Shown here in pieces: positions 10,003 through 19,121 of a stretch of 64,000 bases of DNA. Positions within the stretch are counted from its first letter, which is position 1; every line of letters begins with the position of its first letter. Source of the DNA: Agarophyton chilense (taxonomy: Eukaryota; Rhodophyta; Florideophyceae; Gracilariales; Gracilariaceae). The stretch is from assembly GCA_030374765.1 (NCBI GenBank), contig JARGXX010000008.1, positions 372,001 to 436,000 of the forward strand. The letters are read 5' to 3'. A program made the translations under genes and the position numbers. The notes below the pieces were generated by a model. It did not search any database. It was not told where the DNA came from and saw only the letters and a program-made list of their open reading frames with translations.

Positions 10003-10376
10003 CTATATCATGAGCGATAGCCAGTGCTGCGTATATATGACATGGTAGACATAGAGACGCCGAGGAAGAACATCCCATTCCAAAGCAAGCACGGCAGTGG
10101 GCGCTTCTAAGGCATTAATATACTCCTTCCGAAGCCACGCATGTACAAATGTAGTTTTCCAATGAGAAGACTGAATAAGAAGTTCTCTTGATTGATCATG
10201 ATCTTTGTCTTGTTTGAAGTCTTCGGCGATCACCAGGAACTTGGAAACTGTATCAGGTGGAACATCTGCGAACACCACGGCACCAGCATCTTCGAAAGCG
10301 TCGAAGGCTATAATTCGGGTCCAGTTTTCTCGATGTAATCGCTTGTGAAAGAGAGGGAGCAACTAAGATTTGATGC
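10003..10376 (-). pseudogene. RNase H region of the DIRS-like element
   Basis: The frame RIIAFDAFEDAGAVVF at about 10268-10320 matches the start of an RNase H fold, where an Asp in the position of TDAS opens the catalytic set. It is followed by SRELLIQSSHW, which fits the glutamate-bearing helix, and by the ALEAPTAVLALEWDV stretch. The frame breaks at the chromovirus junction 10376/10377 and appears to resume at 15671. Confidence 0.55.
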
Positions 10377-10668
10377 TGTTGATGGCTACGCATGCTAGCG
10401 CTGGCTAGATTGGTCATCAATTCGAACGGCCTAGCCGCATTAGATCGTAGTGTAGAAGTAGCACTTTTGTAACCAAAAGCAGTTGGGTTATAGCAGCCCA
10501 AAGAGGCAGGACCCTCTTTGGGCATCTGCCCGAACGTGGCCTTCTAAAAGCCCGGACCCGATTGAAGATATCGAGTCCGGAGGCATCCTTGGACGAACTT
10601 CCAAGGTCTTTGTGCCTATTCTCTTTCCCAGCGGGACGCGTAGACTCCCGTACCCGTCTTGATCAACA
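10377..10668 (+). repeat. 5' LTR of the chromovirus
   Basis: 292 bp with TGTTGAT/ATCAACA ends forming short inverted repeats. At 10543-10550 it reads TCTAAAAG, where the 3' LTR has TATAAAAG. The copy that would drive transcription has therefore lost its TATA box. Confidence 0.93.
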
Positions 10669-10713
10669 AAGCGCTTTGAGACGTCAAAGAGTACCAGGAC
10701 CACACAGGAGCAC

Positions 10714-11059
10714 TATGTCGTCGTACGGAATCGTGAACACTATTCAGCCCCCGAATCTGGCTGGCGCGACTCAACCAGATCTTATTCAATTTGAAGTAAA
10801 CTTTGCCGCGTACACCGAACGTGTAAACGACACCAATGCCGGACGCGCACCGAATCAGAGGATCAAGGCCGCATCCATCAGGCAATGCATGAAGCGTAGA
10901 CTACTGCACAGTCTGTGCATGTTGGGACGCATCGAAGGGGCACCATCATCAGAAGACGCCACGGACGAAGCCGTCCAGAACTGGTTTGACAGTCTCCTTT
11001 CGTCAACTATCCGATATCTCAGCGACCGCGTGGAGGAAGCCATATCCAGAGTTCTTTAA
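10714..11059 (+). pseudogene. Chromovirus gag, N-terminal fragment
   Basis: From ATG 10714 (MSSYGIVNT) about 114 codons read open to a TAA at 11057-11059. The capsid-like sequence continues in other frames through 11060-11400 with several stops and shifts (for example EIIPALDE and MRQIVMDQMRLWKR), so gag is broken. The zinc knuckle survives at the start of the downstream pol frame. The longer open frame upstream of 10714 runs into the LTR and is not coding. Confidence 0.6.
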
Positions 11060-11401
11060 AAAGTGATGCCAAGAGACCCTTCTGGAGCAGCGGAGATTTT
11101 TGTTTTAGAAATCATCCCCGCACTGGATGAGTAAAATGCTTCAAGCATAATCAACGACAAGGACCAATGCAAGGAACTGGTCGTGAAACTAGTGCCGAAA
11201 CTGGAACCACCTGAGATGAGACAAATAGTAATGGACCAGATGCGACTTTGGAAAAGGAGCAGAAGGGAGATTTGAAGTTCATTGCGAATATCATAGCTAA
11301 CCTTGCTGGTCAAGTGCACGTCGTACAGTGCGCAACTCTGAAGCTAAGAAAAGCACTCAAAGGATCCTGACACCAGAGTAACAAGTGAGAACTCGAAATC
11401 A

Positions 11402-13516
11402 GTGGAACTCGAGAAGAAGAAACTTCGAAAGGGATTTCGCATACAAAAGCCCAACAACGTGGGCAACGCGAGCAAAGGAAAGGGCGCGATGGAGAAGAAC
11501 AACTTTGATGATTGGGACAAGCCATGTTTGAACAGAGGAGAATGTTCAGGAATACATCTGATCAGCAGATGCCCTGTCACCTCGAAGGAGAAGAGACGCG
11601 AGCTACTCGACCAGCATTTCGGCAAGAAGAGGAAGAACGGAAGGAGCGCCAAGGCTGCTTCACTGCACTCTTTGGTCGACCCTGCCCCGAACGCAGAGAA
11701 AGGGAGGTACGAGATTCGTTTAAACGATATTGAAACGGTAACCTTAGGAGACTCAGGCACGGACTACTCTACCTTACCATCTTATTTTTTCGAAACCATC
11801 GCTGCAAAGTACCTTGAACTCTTGCCAGAACAACTCGAGAAACCCATGACGCTGGACACCGCAATCAAGTCGGACGACTCTAGATTACCGGTCATCGCGT
11901 CAAGGACTCTCAACCTAGACCTAACGATACTTTTACCTCATACAGGAATCCCTGTGCGCATCCGAGGTGTACAGTTCCTAATTGCAGACTCCGAAATGCC
12001 TGAGGTACTATTGGGCAGACCATTGCTGAAGGCCATGGGTTTCGACTTCAACGAGCATTTGCACCGCGTAGCGTCTCTTATCGACGGCAAATCAGAAGAA
12101 GAACTGCAAGGAGGATACTGTAGGCTCTCTTCAGCGACATATCGAGGCTTGAGCTACACGGACACAGACGAAGACTCCATCGAGCCACCCAAGTGCCTGC
12201 AAGCAGGATTTGAAGTAGACTCCACGGAGTCCATCGACAATGCGATACAGTCGGCGACCGAGGATGCGAAGAAGAACGGTCTATCTGAAGCAGGCACTGG
12301 AAAGCTTCGAAAACTCTTGGACAAGCGCCGCAGTTGTTTTCGAATCAAGTTAGGACCAGATCCTCCTGCCAATGTGCGTCCTCTCTACATCAAACTTGCG
12401 CCGAACGCCAAACCATATCGTTCTCCCCAACGACGATATTCAACCGCACAGAGAGTTTTCATCAAGCACACTATTCGTGAACTCGAGAAGATCGGTGCGG
12501 TTTATAAGCATGACCAGGCACGATGTGCAGGCCCCGCACTCGCAGTCCCGAAGCCCGGGACTGATAAGCTCCGTTTCACCGTCGACTTACGCGGCACAAA
12601 CTCGAAGACATTGCCTCTCCAGTCAGCGATGCCGCACTTCGAGTCAATGCTTCAGGACTGTGGAGGAAGCAAGTGTTTCGCGAACATCGAATTTACGCAT
12701 GGCTGTTGGCAAATTCCTTTGCACAAACTATCGCAGGAGATAATGTCAATCCAGACCCCGTTAGGGATATACTCGCCAACCAGAACTGTACAGGGAGGCA
12801 CAGACTCCGAAAACCACTTCCAATCCGTGACAAGGGAGAAGTTCGAGGGAAAGGTAAATGGCATGCTGCAAGGGCTAGACGACTTTCTCATCCACGCCGA
12901 AAATGAAGAACAGCTTCTGTCCGAAATCGCAGTATTCCTCGAAGTCTGCACGGAAACTGGATTCAAAGTGAACCCTAAGAAGTCTTGTTTCTTCACTACG
13001 AAAGTAAAGTTCTGCGGCAGGATAATCTCATCCGAAGGAGTCCAATTTGACCCAAGGAACTTTGAGGTCTTGTTGGCGATGAAGCCCCCACAAACTGGGG
13101 ACCAGTTGCAACAACTACTCTGCGCATCTAACTGGATGAGGACATCTATACCCGACTACACTCGCGTAGTAGCGCCACTCCATAAGCTTCTGGAAGAAGC
13201 ATGCAAGAAAGCCGGAAAACGGACGAAAAAGGCCCTGAGAAGGGTGAAGCTTTCCTGGAATTGCGCGCACTCCGAAGCTTTCGAGCGTGTCGAGCAGCAT
13301 CTCGCATCTGCTACTAAATTAGCACTTCCCAAGCCAGGCTACAGACTGTGTCTGTTCACAGACGCTTCGGACACTCATTGGGCGTCAATCCTAACCCAGT
13401 TGCCAGTACAGGAGCAGAAGAAGCAAATCGACGAACAAACGCACGAACCATGGTGTTTTCTCTCCGGAGCCTTCACCGGCTGTTCGGAAAGGTGGAGTGT
13501 GCCAGAAAAGGAATGA
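11402..13516 (+). CDS. Chromovirus pol, first part: zinc knuckle, protease, RT, start of RNase H
   Basis: A 704-codon frame. A gag-type zinc knuckle lies at about residues 42-57 (C-x5-C-x3-H-x4-C). A retropepsin active site GDSGTD is at about 116-121, and the LLGRPLL motif follows. The RT has RFTVDLRGTN at about 391 and the catalytic box GLDDFLI at about 490, where Y-x-D-D has become L-D-D with Gly before it. RNase H begins with LCLFTDASD at about 649. The frame stops at TGA 13514-13516 inside RNase H, right after WSVPEKE. The downstream integrase frame is in the same phase, so a single substitution could explain the stop. The frame begins without a real ATG because it normally follows gag. 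Confidence 0.88.
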   Translation: MELEKKKLRKGFRIQKPNNVGNASKGKGAMEKNNFDDWDKPCLNRGECSGIHLISRCPVTSKEKRRELLDQHFGKKRKNGRSAKAASLHSLVDPAPNAEKGRYEIRLNDIETVTLGDSGTDYSTLPSYFFETIAAKYLELLPEQLEKPMTLDTAIKSDDSRLPVIASRTLNLDLTILLPHTGIPVRIRGVQFLIADSEMPEVLLGRPLLKAMGFDFNEHLHRVASLIDGKSEEELQGGYCRLSSATYRGLSYTDTDEDSIEPPKCLQAGFEVDSTESIDNAIQSATEDAKKNGLSEAGTGKLRKLLDKRRSCFRIKLGPDPPANVRPLYIKLAPNAKPYRSPQRRYSTAQRVFIKHTIRELEKIGAVYKHDQARCAGPALAVPKPGTDKLRFTVDLRGTNSKTLPLQSAMPHFESMLQDCGGSKCFANIEFTHGCWQIPLHKLSQEIMSIQTPLGIYSPTRTVQGGTDSENHFQSVTREKFEGKVNGMLQGLDDFLIHAENEEQLLSEIAVFLEVCTETGFKVNPKKSCFFTTKVKFCGRIISSEGVQFDPRNFEVLLAMKPPQTGDQLQQLLCASNWMRTSIPDYTRVVAPLHKLLEEACKKAGKRTKKALRRVKLSWNCAHSEAFERVEQHLASATKLALPKPGYRLCLFTDASDTHWASILTQLPVQEQKKQIDEQTHEPWCFLSGAFTGCSERWSVPEKE

Positions 13517-15379
13517 TTCGCGATCGTAGAGTCCATGTGCAGACTGGATTACTTGACGGTCGGACGGACCGTGTCAATTTACACCGACCATGCGAACCTC
13601 GTCCACATCTACGATCCATACGGCCGTAACCCTGGAATTGCGCGGCACACCGCCAACAAGCTCACCCGCTGGGCTTTGAAATTGAACGGGTTTCGATTCA
13701 TCATCGAACATGTGGCGGGAGAGCGAAACGTGTGGGCCGAAATGCTTACCAGGTGGGCTGTGCAAACGAAGAACACTGTACAGCCGTCTAACGTGGGACG
13801 AATACGAGCACTAATGACGGCGCCAATCAACCCCGGAGTCAACCAAGCGTATGACTGGCCGTCGCTGCAAGATATCATCGAATCCCAGCAGAAAAGCCGT
13901 AACTCATTTCCCAAGAGAGTGCAGCGGAAAGGTGGAGTTTTCCGATTGTCTACGGGACAGATATGGATACCCGACGAGGACATGAGGCTACAACTTCGGA
14001 TCCTGATCGCAGCGCACACCGGGAGAGGGGGACACAGAGCAGCTGACGCAACGACAGAAACTGTTACAGCACATTTCTGGTGGAAGAAGCTTAGGAGCCA
14101 CACTAAGGATTTCATACGGTCATGTTTCCATTGCCTCGCAACTGAACCTGGAAAAGTCGTCCCGAGGCCTCTCGGCCATACTTTTCACGCGAGCAAACCG
14201 AACAAACTGCTCCATTTCGACTTTTGTTACATCAACAAGGGCGAAAAGGGTAAGTTATACATTCTGATTGTAAAGGACGATCTTTCTGGATATGTGTGGT
14301 TCAGAAGCACGGATGAAGCGGACGCTGAAACCGTTGCCGAGGTCTTAGTGGAATGGTTAGCAGCATTCGGAGTGGCGAGGTCGTGGATATCGGATCAAGG
14401 AAGCCATTTCAAGAACAAGTTGGTTAAACTTTTGGCTCAGAAGCTGAAGGTAGACCACCACTTCACACTTCCTTACTGCCCGTGGAGCAATGGCTCGGTC
14501 GAAGTTGTACGCCGCGAGTTGCTGACAGCCACCCGAGCAATCCTCTCCGAGTTCCAGCTACCGCAATCCGCCTGGCCGACTGTCTTGCCACTAGTCCAGT
14601 CAGCATTGAACAGCGCTCCAACGAAGAAGCTTAATGAAAAATGCCCTCTAACGGTATTCACCGGATTACCACAGGACTCTCCACTCTCCGTAATTCTGCG
14701 AAGTCAGGAGGAAGTATCAACTATCAGGGACATTGACAGCGAAGGAACAAAGGCCCTCCTGGAAATCGAGAAGTTGCAGACGGCCCTCGACAGCATTCAT
14801 CGCACCTGCGCAGAATGTGCACAGAAGCAAAGAAAATCTTCTATCGAGGCGCACAACCGTCGGACCGGTGTCAGGCCTATTGACTTCACAGAAGGCGACT
14901 ACGTATTGAAAGCCGTTCTACAGAAACATATCAGGTCGAAAACGAGTCTCCGGTGGCAAGGACCGTTCCGGGTAACAGATTGCAGGGTCCAATTCATCTC
15001 CGAAGTAGAAAATCTCCTCAATTCTCAGAAGGAACTGGTGCACGGCAGAAGACTCAAGCGTTTCCAGAACAAGGCTTTTGAAGTTTCAGAAGAGATCAAA
15101 GAACATTTATCTTATCAACAAGACGAGCTACTGGTGATCGAAGTCTTCGAAGACATTAGACGCCCCAATAATCAGGTAGAGCTACTGGTCAAGTGGACTG
15201 GGTTTGCACAGGACGAGGCAGACTGGGTTACTATGGAATCGCTCATCAAGGACGTACCCGATCTTTTACAAGAGTACTTGGATGAAACGAAGAAGTCCGG
15301 TACGAGGAGACAGCGCAATTTGATCTCCGCCATCGAAAACAATAACCAAACAAAAGGTTTGGCTATGGGTGACTGTTGA
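13517..15379 (+). CDS. Chromovirus pol, second part: RNase H end, integrase, chromodomain
   Basis: This continues the phase of the previous frame after the TGA at 13514. FAIVES and YTDHANL complete RNase H. The integrase HHCC zinc-binding region spans about 14000-14135 (CFHC at the end). Catalytic residues can be seen as LLHFDFCY (D, about 14215), ISDQGSHF (D, about 14390) and GSVEVVRREL (E, about 14500). WQGPFRV at about 14955 is the GPY/F module. The C-terminus (about 15130-15300) is a chromodomain: LLVIEVFEDIR, then LLVKWTGF and ADWVTMESL. In chromoviruses this domain directs integration to chosen chromatin. The stop at 15377-15379 lies six bases inside the 3' LTR. Confidence 0.9.
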   Translation, partial: FAIVESMCRLDYLTVGRTVSIYTDHANLVHIYDPYGRNPGIARHTANKLTRWALKLNGFRFIIEHVAGERNVWAEMLTRWAVQTKNTVQPSNVGRIRALMTAPINPGVNQAYDWPSLQDIIESQQKSRNSFPKRVQRKGGVFRLSTGQIWIPDEDMRLQLRILIAAHTGRGGHRAADATTETVTAHFWWKKLRSHTKDFIRSCFHCLATEPGKVVPRPLGHTFHASKPNKLLHFDFCYINKGEKGKLYILIVKDDLSGYVWFRSTDEADAETVAEVLVEWLAAFGVARSWISDQGSHFKNKLVKLLAQKLKVDHHFTLPYCPWSNGSVEVVRRELLTATRAILSEFQLPQSAWPTVLPLVQSALNSAPTKKLNEKCPLTVFTGLPQDSPLSVILRSQEEVSTIRDIDSEGTKALLEIEKLQTALDSIHRTCAECAQKQRKSSIEAHNRRTGVRPIDFTEGDYVLKAVLQKHIRSKTSLRWQGPFRVTDCRVQFISEVENLLNSQKELVHGRRLKRFQNKAFEVSEEIKEHLSYQQDELLVIEVFEDIRRPNNQVELLVKWTGFAQDEADWVTMESLIKDVPDLLQEYLDETKKSGTRRQRNLISAIENNNQTKGLAMGDC

Positions 15380-15665
15380 TGGCTACGCATGCTAGCGCTG
15401 GCTAGATTGGTCACCAATTCGAACGGCCTAGCCGTATTAGGTCGTAGTGTAGAAGTAGCACTTTCGTAACCCAAAGCAGTTGGGTTAGAGCAGCCCAAAG
15501 AGGCAGGACCCTCTTTGGGCATCTGCCCGAACGTGGCCTTATAAAAGCCCGGACCCGATTGAATATATCGAGTCCGAAGGCATCCTTGGACGAACTTCCA
15601 AGGTCTTTGTGCCTATTCTCTTTCCCAGCGCGGCGCGTAGACTCCTGTACCCGTCTTGATCAACA
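15374..15665 (+). repeat. 3' LTR of the chromovirus
   Basis: 292 bp; the counterpart of 10377-10668. It retains TATAAAAG at 15540-15547. Upstream of it the polypurine tract is weak. The GATGC target duplication follows immediately. Confidence 0.93.
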
Positions 15666-15670
15666 GATGC

Positions 15671-16995
15671 TTAGCTCTCGCTTAAACGTAGCTTCCAAAC
15701 TTTTTGCTAATTTCTTGTGTTGCTCAGATATTGATACGTGCGGTATAGAATGGAGAGCAAAGGACGGCACCCAAGAGCAAGCCACAAGACCCGTCCGACG
15801 AGGGATCCGATTCGCTTCTCTTTTATTGGAGAGAAGTTCGTGACCGCTGTTTTCTTAAAAGCAAATTGTAGCTTACTTAGTTTCGGTTGAAAGACACCTT
15901 GCTTCAGAAACCAGATCCATCCAATAAAGGACATCCTTTCCGTTTCTACCTGTTTTAGAGATGAAGACTTTTCTTTGTTGACTGACAAGCAGTTCATTTC
16001 CAAAATTTCTTCGATCAAACGTTGAAAAGCAACAACTTCGTTCTTCGTCCAGCCCATGAATACAAAATTAAAGTCATCGATGATGTGCAGCACAACCAAT
16101 GTGTCTCGCTTGTTATCCCTGTGGGCTGATCGAGACGATGGAGGAGCATCAGTGTTTCATAATTGCGATCTGTACCGAAGGATGAAGATGTGTTCTTCCA
16201 TATACTAAATGCTTCTTGGTAGCATGCCTCCACGAACGTATGACCAATGAACACGGTCCATTTGAATCCCATTGGCAACGTGCGCTGTAATGGACGTACG
16301 AGTTGATGCTGCTTCAGTCTGCATCCATACGATCTCTCCAGTCCACGCTGAAGCTTACCTGGTAAGTTTCCAAACAGCTCAGGCGTGAGCGGGAACAAAG
16401 ATGCCAAGGTAGTTAGTAATAGAACGTTATGGAACATATTATTCACGTCCAAATAGAAGCCAGAGAGGTTTCCTGTGTGTTGACTCATCCTCAATGCCGA
16501 TAAATGCGCCGGGTTCGGAAGTCGGGGGTATGGCGGATCGGGCATGCAAAGGTTTTGGACTCATGGCCAGCTTATCAGACGATCCCTTCTAGAATCTTTG
16601 ACGATGGCAAAGGAGGTCATCGTCAGCGTATTGGAGAGAGATTTGTAAGCCTTGTCTTCCGTCTCCACGATCGACCAGTTTAACAAGTCGGCATCATACA
16701 ATCTGACAAGAACCTTGGGGTGCTGTCCGGGACGTGCATGAACCCGAGACAAGGGCTTCACCGCGTCAGTGTTAATGTATTCCCAGACCAGATCTGTAAG
16801 CTTGGACGCATTATCTTTCCAAAAACGGTTTTGGACATCATTTGGCATGCGATGAATCCAGAGACCTGCGTGCGACCTTGAAGAAAGAGGGAGGTCCAAA
16901 CGGTTTGCATCAAACAACTTGAAGTCTCCGCCAACCAGACCGGTGCTTTCGAGGGTCTCTGTAAATTGGTGCAGTTCTGTTGAAATATCTGCCAC
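15671..16995 (-). pseudogene. Reverse transcriptase of the DIRS-like element
   Basis: Three successive minus-strand frames make up an RT. The first (16995-16561) ends in the fingers motif DRLISWP. The second (16545-16015) has FYLDVNNMFHNVLL, where the first catalytic Asp lies, and RTLPMGFKWTVFIGHTF. The third (16099-15707) has the catalytic box HIIDDFNFVF and the thumb-like VNKEKSS. Frameshifts separate the three. The following sequence (15705-15671) continues into the RNase H region after the chromovirus insert is removed. Confidence 0.65.
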
Positions 16996-17013
16996 CTTTG
17001 GGGAGGAGAAATC

Positions 17014-17160
17014 TGTTGTAGAAACCTCTACAAGGTCCTAAGGAAACAACTAGAAACTCCTCTATCAATTAGGACTGTGTACAAGCATCCATAAGCTTCC
17101 ATAGAACATTTATTGTAGAAACTTTAAAAACTATCTTAGAAGAAATGCTGTGTTTCTTGA
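17014..17160 (+). repeat. Truncated 5' LTR of copia A
   Basis: It starts TGTTGTAGAAACC and parallels the first 147 or so bases of the LTR at 20611. Similarity ends just after GAAATGCTGTGTTTCT, where protease-region coding sequence begins. Confidence 0.85.
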
Positions 17161-17603
17161 GAATTTCATTTCACATGATGAACAACGAAAAATGGTTTAT
17201 GGAAGGAACAGTCAAGAATATCAACTCTATAAGTATACGACTTGGAGATGGATCCAGCTTATTCTCCAACAAAGAAGAAGATATATCGATGGAAAATTTT
17301 ATTCATGGAAAGAAAAGCACTATTTCAGTTCATAGTGTGCTTCGTGTTCCTGAAATCGCAACGAATATTATTTCTATTGGACAAATTGACGAACGTGGTC
17401 ACTCAGTTGAATTAAAAAATGGATGGTGCCGGGTATCTTTAAAAGAAATAAATGAAACACTGCTTCAAGTAAGGAAAGAAAATTCAACATACAGTTTCAG
17501 AAGGCTGAAGAAATACAGAGAAAAGAATTATGCATATGCCGCAATATCGAATGAATATGAACTGTGGCACGCCAGATTGGGACACGCTGTGGAAACCGTT
17601 TAA
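17145..17603 (+). pseudogene. Copia A: end of protease and GAG-pre-integrase domain
   Basis: A 152-codon frame covers the LTR junction. It then reads HMMNNEKWF, where the protease DSGA motif would have preceded HM, and continues LGDGSS, VLRVPEIATNIISIGQI and ELWHARLGH, the typical gag_pre-integrs region. It ends in a TAA at 17601-17603. The ATG is within LTR sequence, so the start is artificial. Confidence 0.75.
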
Positions 17604-18194
17604 AAACAAATTGTTTCAAATAAAACAGCAAACGGAATCCCTAAAGCGCTAAAGGACAAAATTAGTGACACATGCAAAGGTTGCATTCTTGGAAGAATGG
17701 TTTCAAAATCGTTCAAACCACTTGGAAAATATCACTCCAAAGACAAGCTAGAGCTGATCCACACGGATTTTTGTGGACCAATGAGCACGAAATCGAAAGC
17801 AGGAAATTTTTTTTTTATAACATTTACAGATGACTACACCAGAAAATCATTTGTCTATTCTATGAGAAGCAAAGGTGAAGCCACAGAAAAAATTACGGAA
17901 TTCGTGACGATGATCGAGAAACAAACAGACCTGTCTGTGAAACGGATTCGGAGCGACAGAGGTGGTGAGTATAAATCTGAAAAACTACAGACATATTTAA
18001 AGAAAAAAGAAACTATTCAAAAGCTAAAAGCAGCTCATCAGCCACAACAAAATGGAATTGCCGAGAGGATTAATCGAAAACTATGTGAAAAGGCTCAATG
18101 CATGCTGTACTATCAAGGTTTACCTAACTTATTTTGGGCAGAGGCAGTTCAAACTGCAAAAGCTTTAAGAAATTTTATGCTAACGAAAATCTAG
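17604..18194 (+). pseudogene. Copia A integrase core
   Basis: The zinc-binding end CKGCILGRM is at about 17672. The catalytic residues follow: LIHTDFCGP (D, about 17755), RSDRGGEY (D, about 17950) and NGIAERINRKL (E, about 18060). All three acidic residues are preserved. The frame is interrupted after WHARLGH and stops again after ALRNFML at 18192-18194, where typical copia continues. Confidence 0.82.
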
Positions 18195-18743
18195 GAGACA
18201 TGAGTCCTTTTGAAAAATGGCCTAAAAGCAAACCAACCATTTTCCATTTTCGCGTTTTTGGATGCAAAGCGCTTGTTTTCATTCCAAAAGACAATAGAAG
18301 GAATTGGGTTCCAAAAGCCAAATTACGTACTTTTCTTGGATATAAAGGAAAGAACTCCCGATTTATGGATGATAAGACAAAGAAACTCGTCGTGAATGCG
18401 AAAGCTAAAGTTCAAGAAATACAGCATACAAAACGTTTTGAGATTGAAGTAAGAACGGAAAACAATATTCGGAATCAGGAAGAAACGCATCCAATATTAT
18501 CAGAAAATATTCAAAAACAACATGACGTTCACTAAGAAAATGAAGAAAATATTGACGCGGTTCCCAAACGTTCAAAAAGAATAATAAAAAAGCCTACATG
18601 GCTAACGTCTGAACATGCTGATGAAAATGAGGAAATGTCAAAAGGAGCAGCAATGATGCTGACTAATGAGACAGAACCGAAAACATACAAAAATGCAATC
18701 ATTGGACCGGATAAAACCAACTGGAAGAGTGTAATTATGAAAA
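18195..18743 (+). pseudogene. Copia A integrase C-terminus and integrase-RT linker
   Basis: MSPFEKWPKSKPTIFHFRVFG and RTFLGYKGKNSRF are typical of the copia integrase C-terminal region. The charged linker continues past a TAA at 18533-18535 to NWKSVIMK. There the frame is cut by the insertion beginning at about 18744. Confidence 0.75.
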
Positions 18744-19116
18744 TTGCATTGACTTGCCATTTTGAATGAACATCTTCGGCATTCAAATACAAAACCCTTG
18801 TGCAACATTTACATGACCAAGTACAAATATTCACGTGACAACTCTTCTTTACATGACCAAGTTCAAATACTCACGTGACAACTATCCAACACTAAGTATG
18901 CAACGTCACTCCTGCTGAACAGCTCCACTATCTCTCTTTGCTTTCTTTGTCTACTTATACTGCTCTCCAGTTCGCAATCCTCAAGAAGACGACAGCGGAC
19001 TTCTCGATACCTCGATTCTACTAAAGCTTCTTATTTGTTCTACCTGCACCGCTCGATCTCAACAGTTCCTGCCGATAGCTCCAACCGATCTAAGTTCCCT
19101 CTCTTCTTAGTAATGG
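18744..19116. mobile_element. LTR-like insertion within copia A, about 373 bp
   Basis: It interrupts the copia RT start exactly between the codons for VIMK and KEMTSL. GAAAA occurs at both junctions (18739-18743 and 19117-19121) and could be a 5-bp target duplication, though the ends are not clean TG/CA. It contains two tandem copies of a roughly 41-bp unit (18810-18892) with the core TCACGTGACAACT and a TATA-like CTTATACTGC. It has no coding capacity, so a solo LTR of an unrelated family is the best guess. Confidence 0.5.
18810..18892. repeat. Two-copy tandem repeat, about 41 bp unit
   Basis: Each unit begins ACATGACCAAGT and ends CACGTGACAACT, and the copies differ at a few positions. Each holds a CACGTG palindrome (E-box/G-box-like), which suggests promoter elements of the inserted LTR. 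Confidence 0.8.
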
Positions 19117-19121
19117 GAAAA

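Larger units (their letters stand above)
10377..15665 (+). mobile_element. Ty3/gypsy chromovirus, full length, with target duplication GATGC
   Basis: Two 292-bp LTRs (10377-10668 and 15374-15665), each running TGTTGAT to ATCAACA, bound the element. The 5-bp direct repeat GATGC occurs at 10372-10376 and 15666-15670. By eye the LTRs differ at about 12 positions (roughly 4%), so the insertion is not fresh. The interior carries gag remnants, then protease, RT, RNase H, integrase and chromodomain in one frame broken by a single TGA. Gag is badly broken, so the copy is not autonomous, though much of pol is intact. No tRNA-type primer binding site (TGG...) follows the 5' LTR; self-priming or an unusual primer is possible. 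Confidence 0.93.
8834..17013 (-). mobile_element. DIRS-like tyrosine-recombinase retrotransposon, split by a chromovirus
   Basis: In minus-strand order the segment carries a reverse transcriptase (16995-15671), then RNase H (10376-10003), then a tyrosine recombinase (about 9700-8834). That gene order is characteristic of DIRS-like elements. RT and RNase H are separated only by the LTR element at 10377-15665, and frames on either side can be aligned after removing that insert and one copy of GATGC. Stops and frameshifts occur throughout, so the element is inactive. Its right end is cut by the copia element starting at 17014. The split direct or inverted terminal repeats typical of DIRS were not found. 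Confidence 0.7.

Noticed and set aside
11402..13516. Antisense and out-of-phase frames within the chromovirus (for example 12652-12996 and 13609-14115 on the minus strand)
   Set aside because: Shadows of the clear pol frame; no independent motifs.
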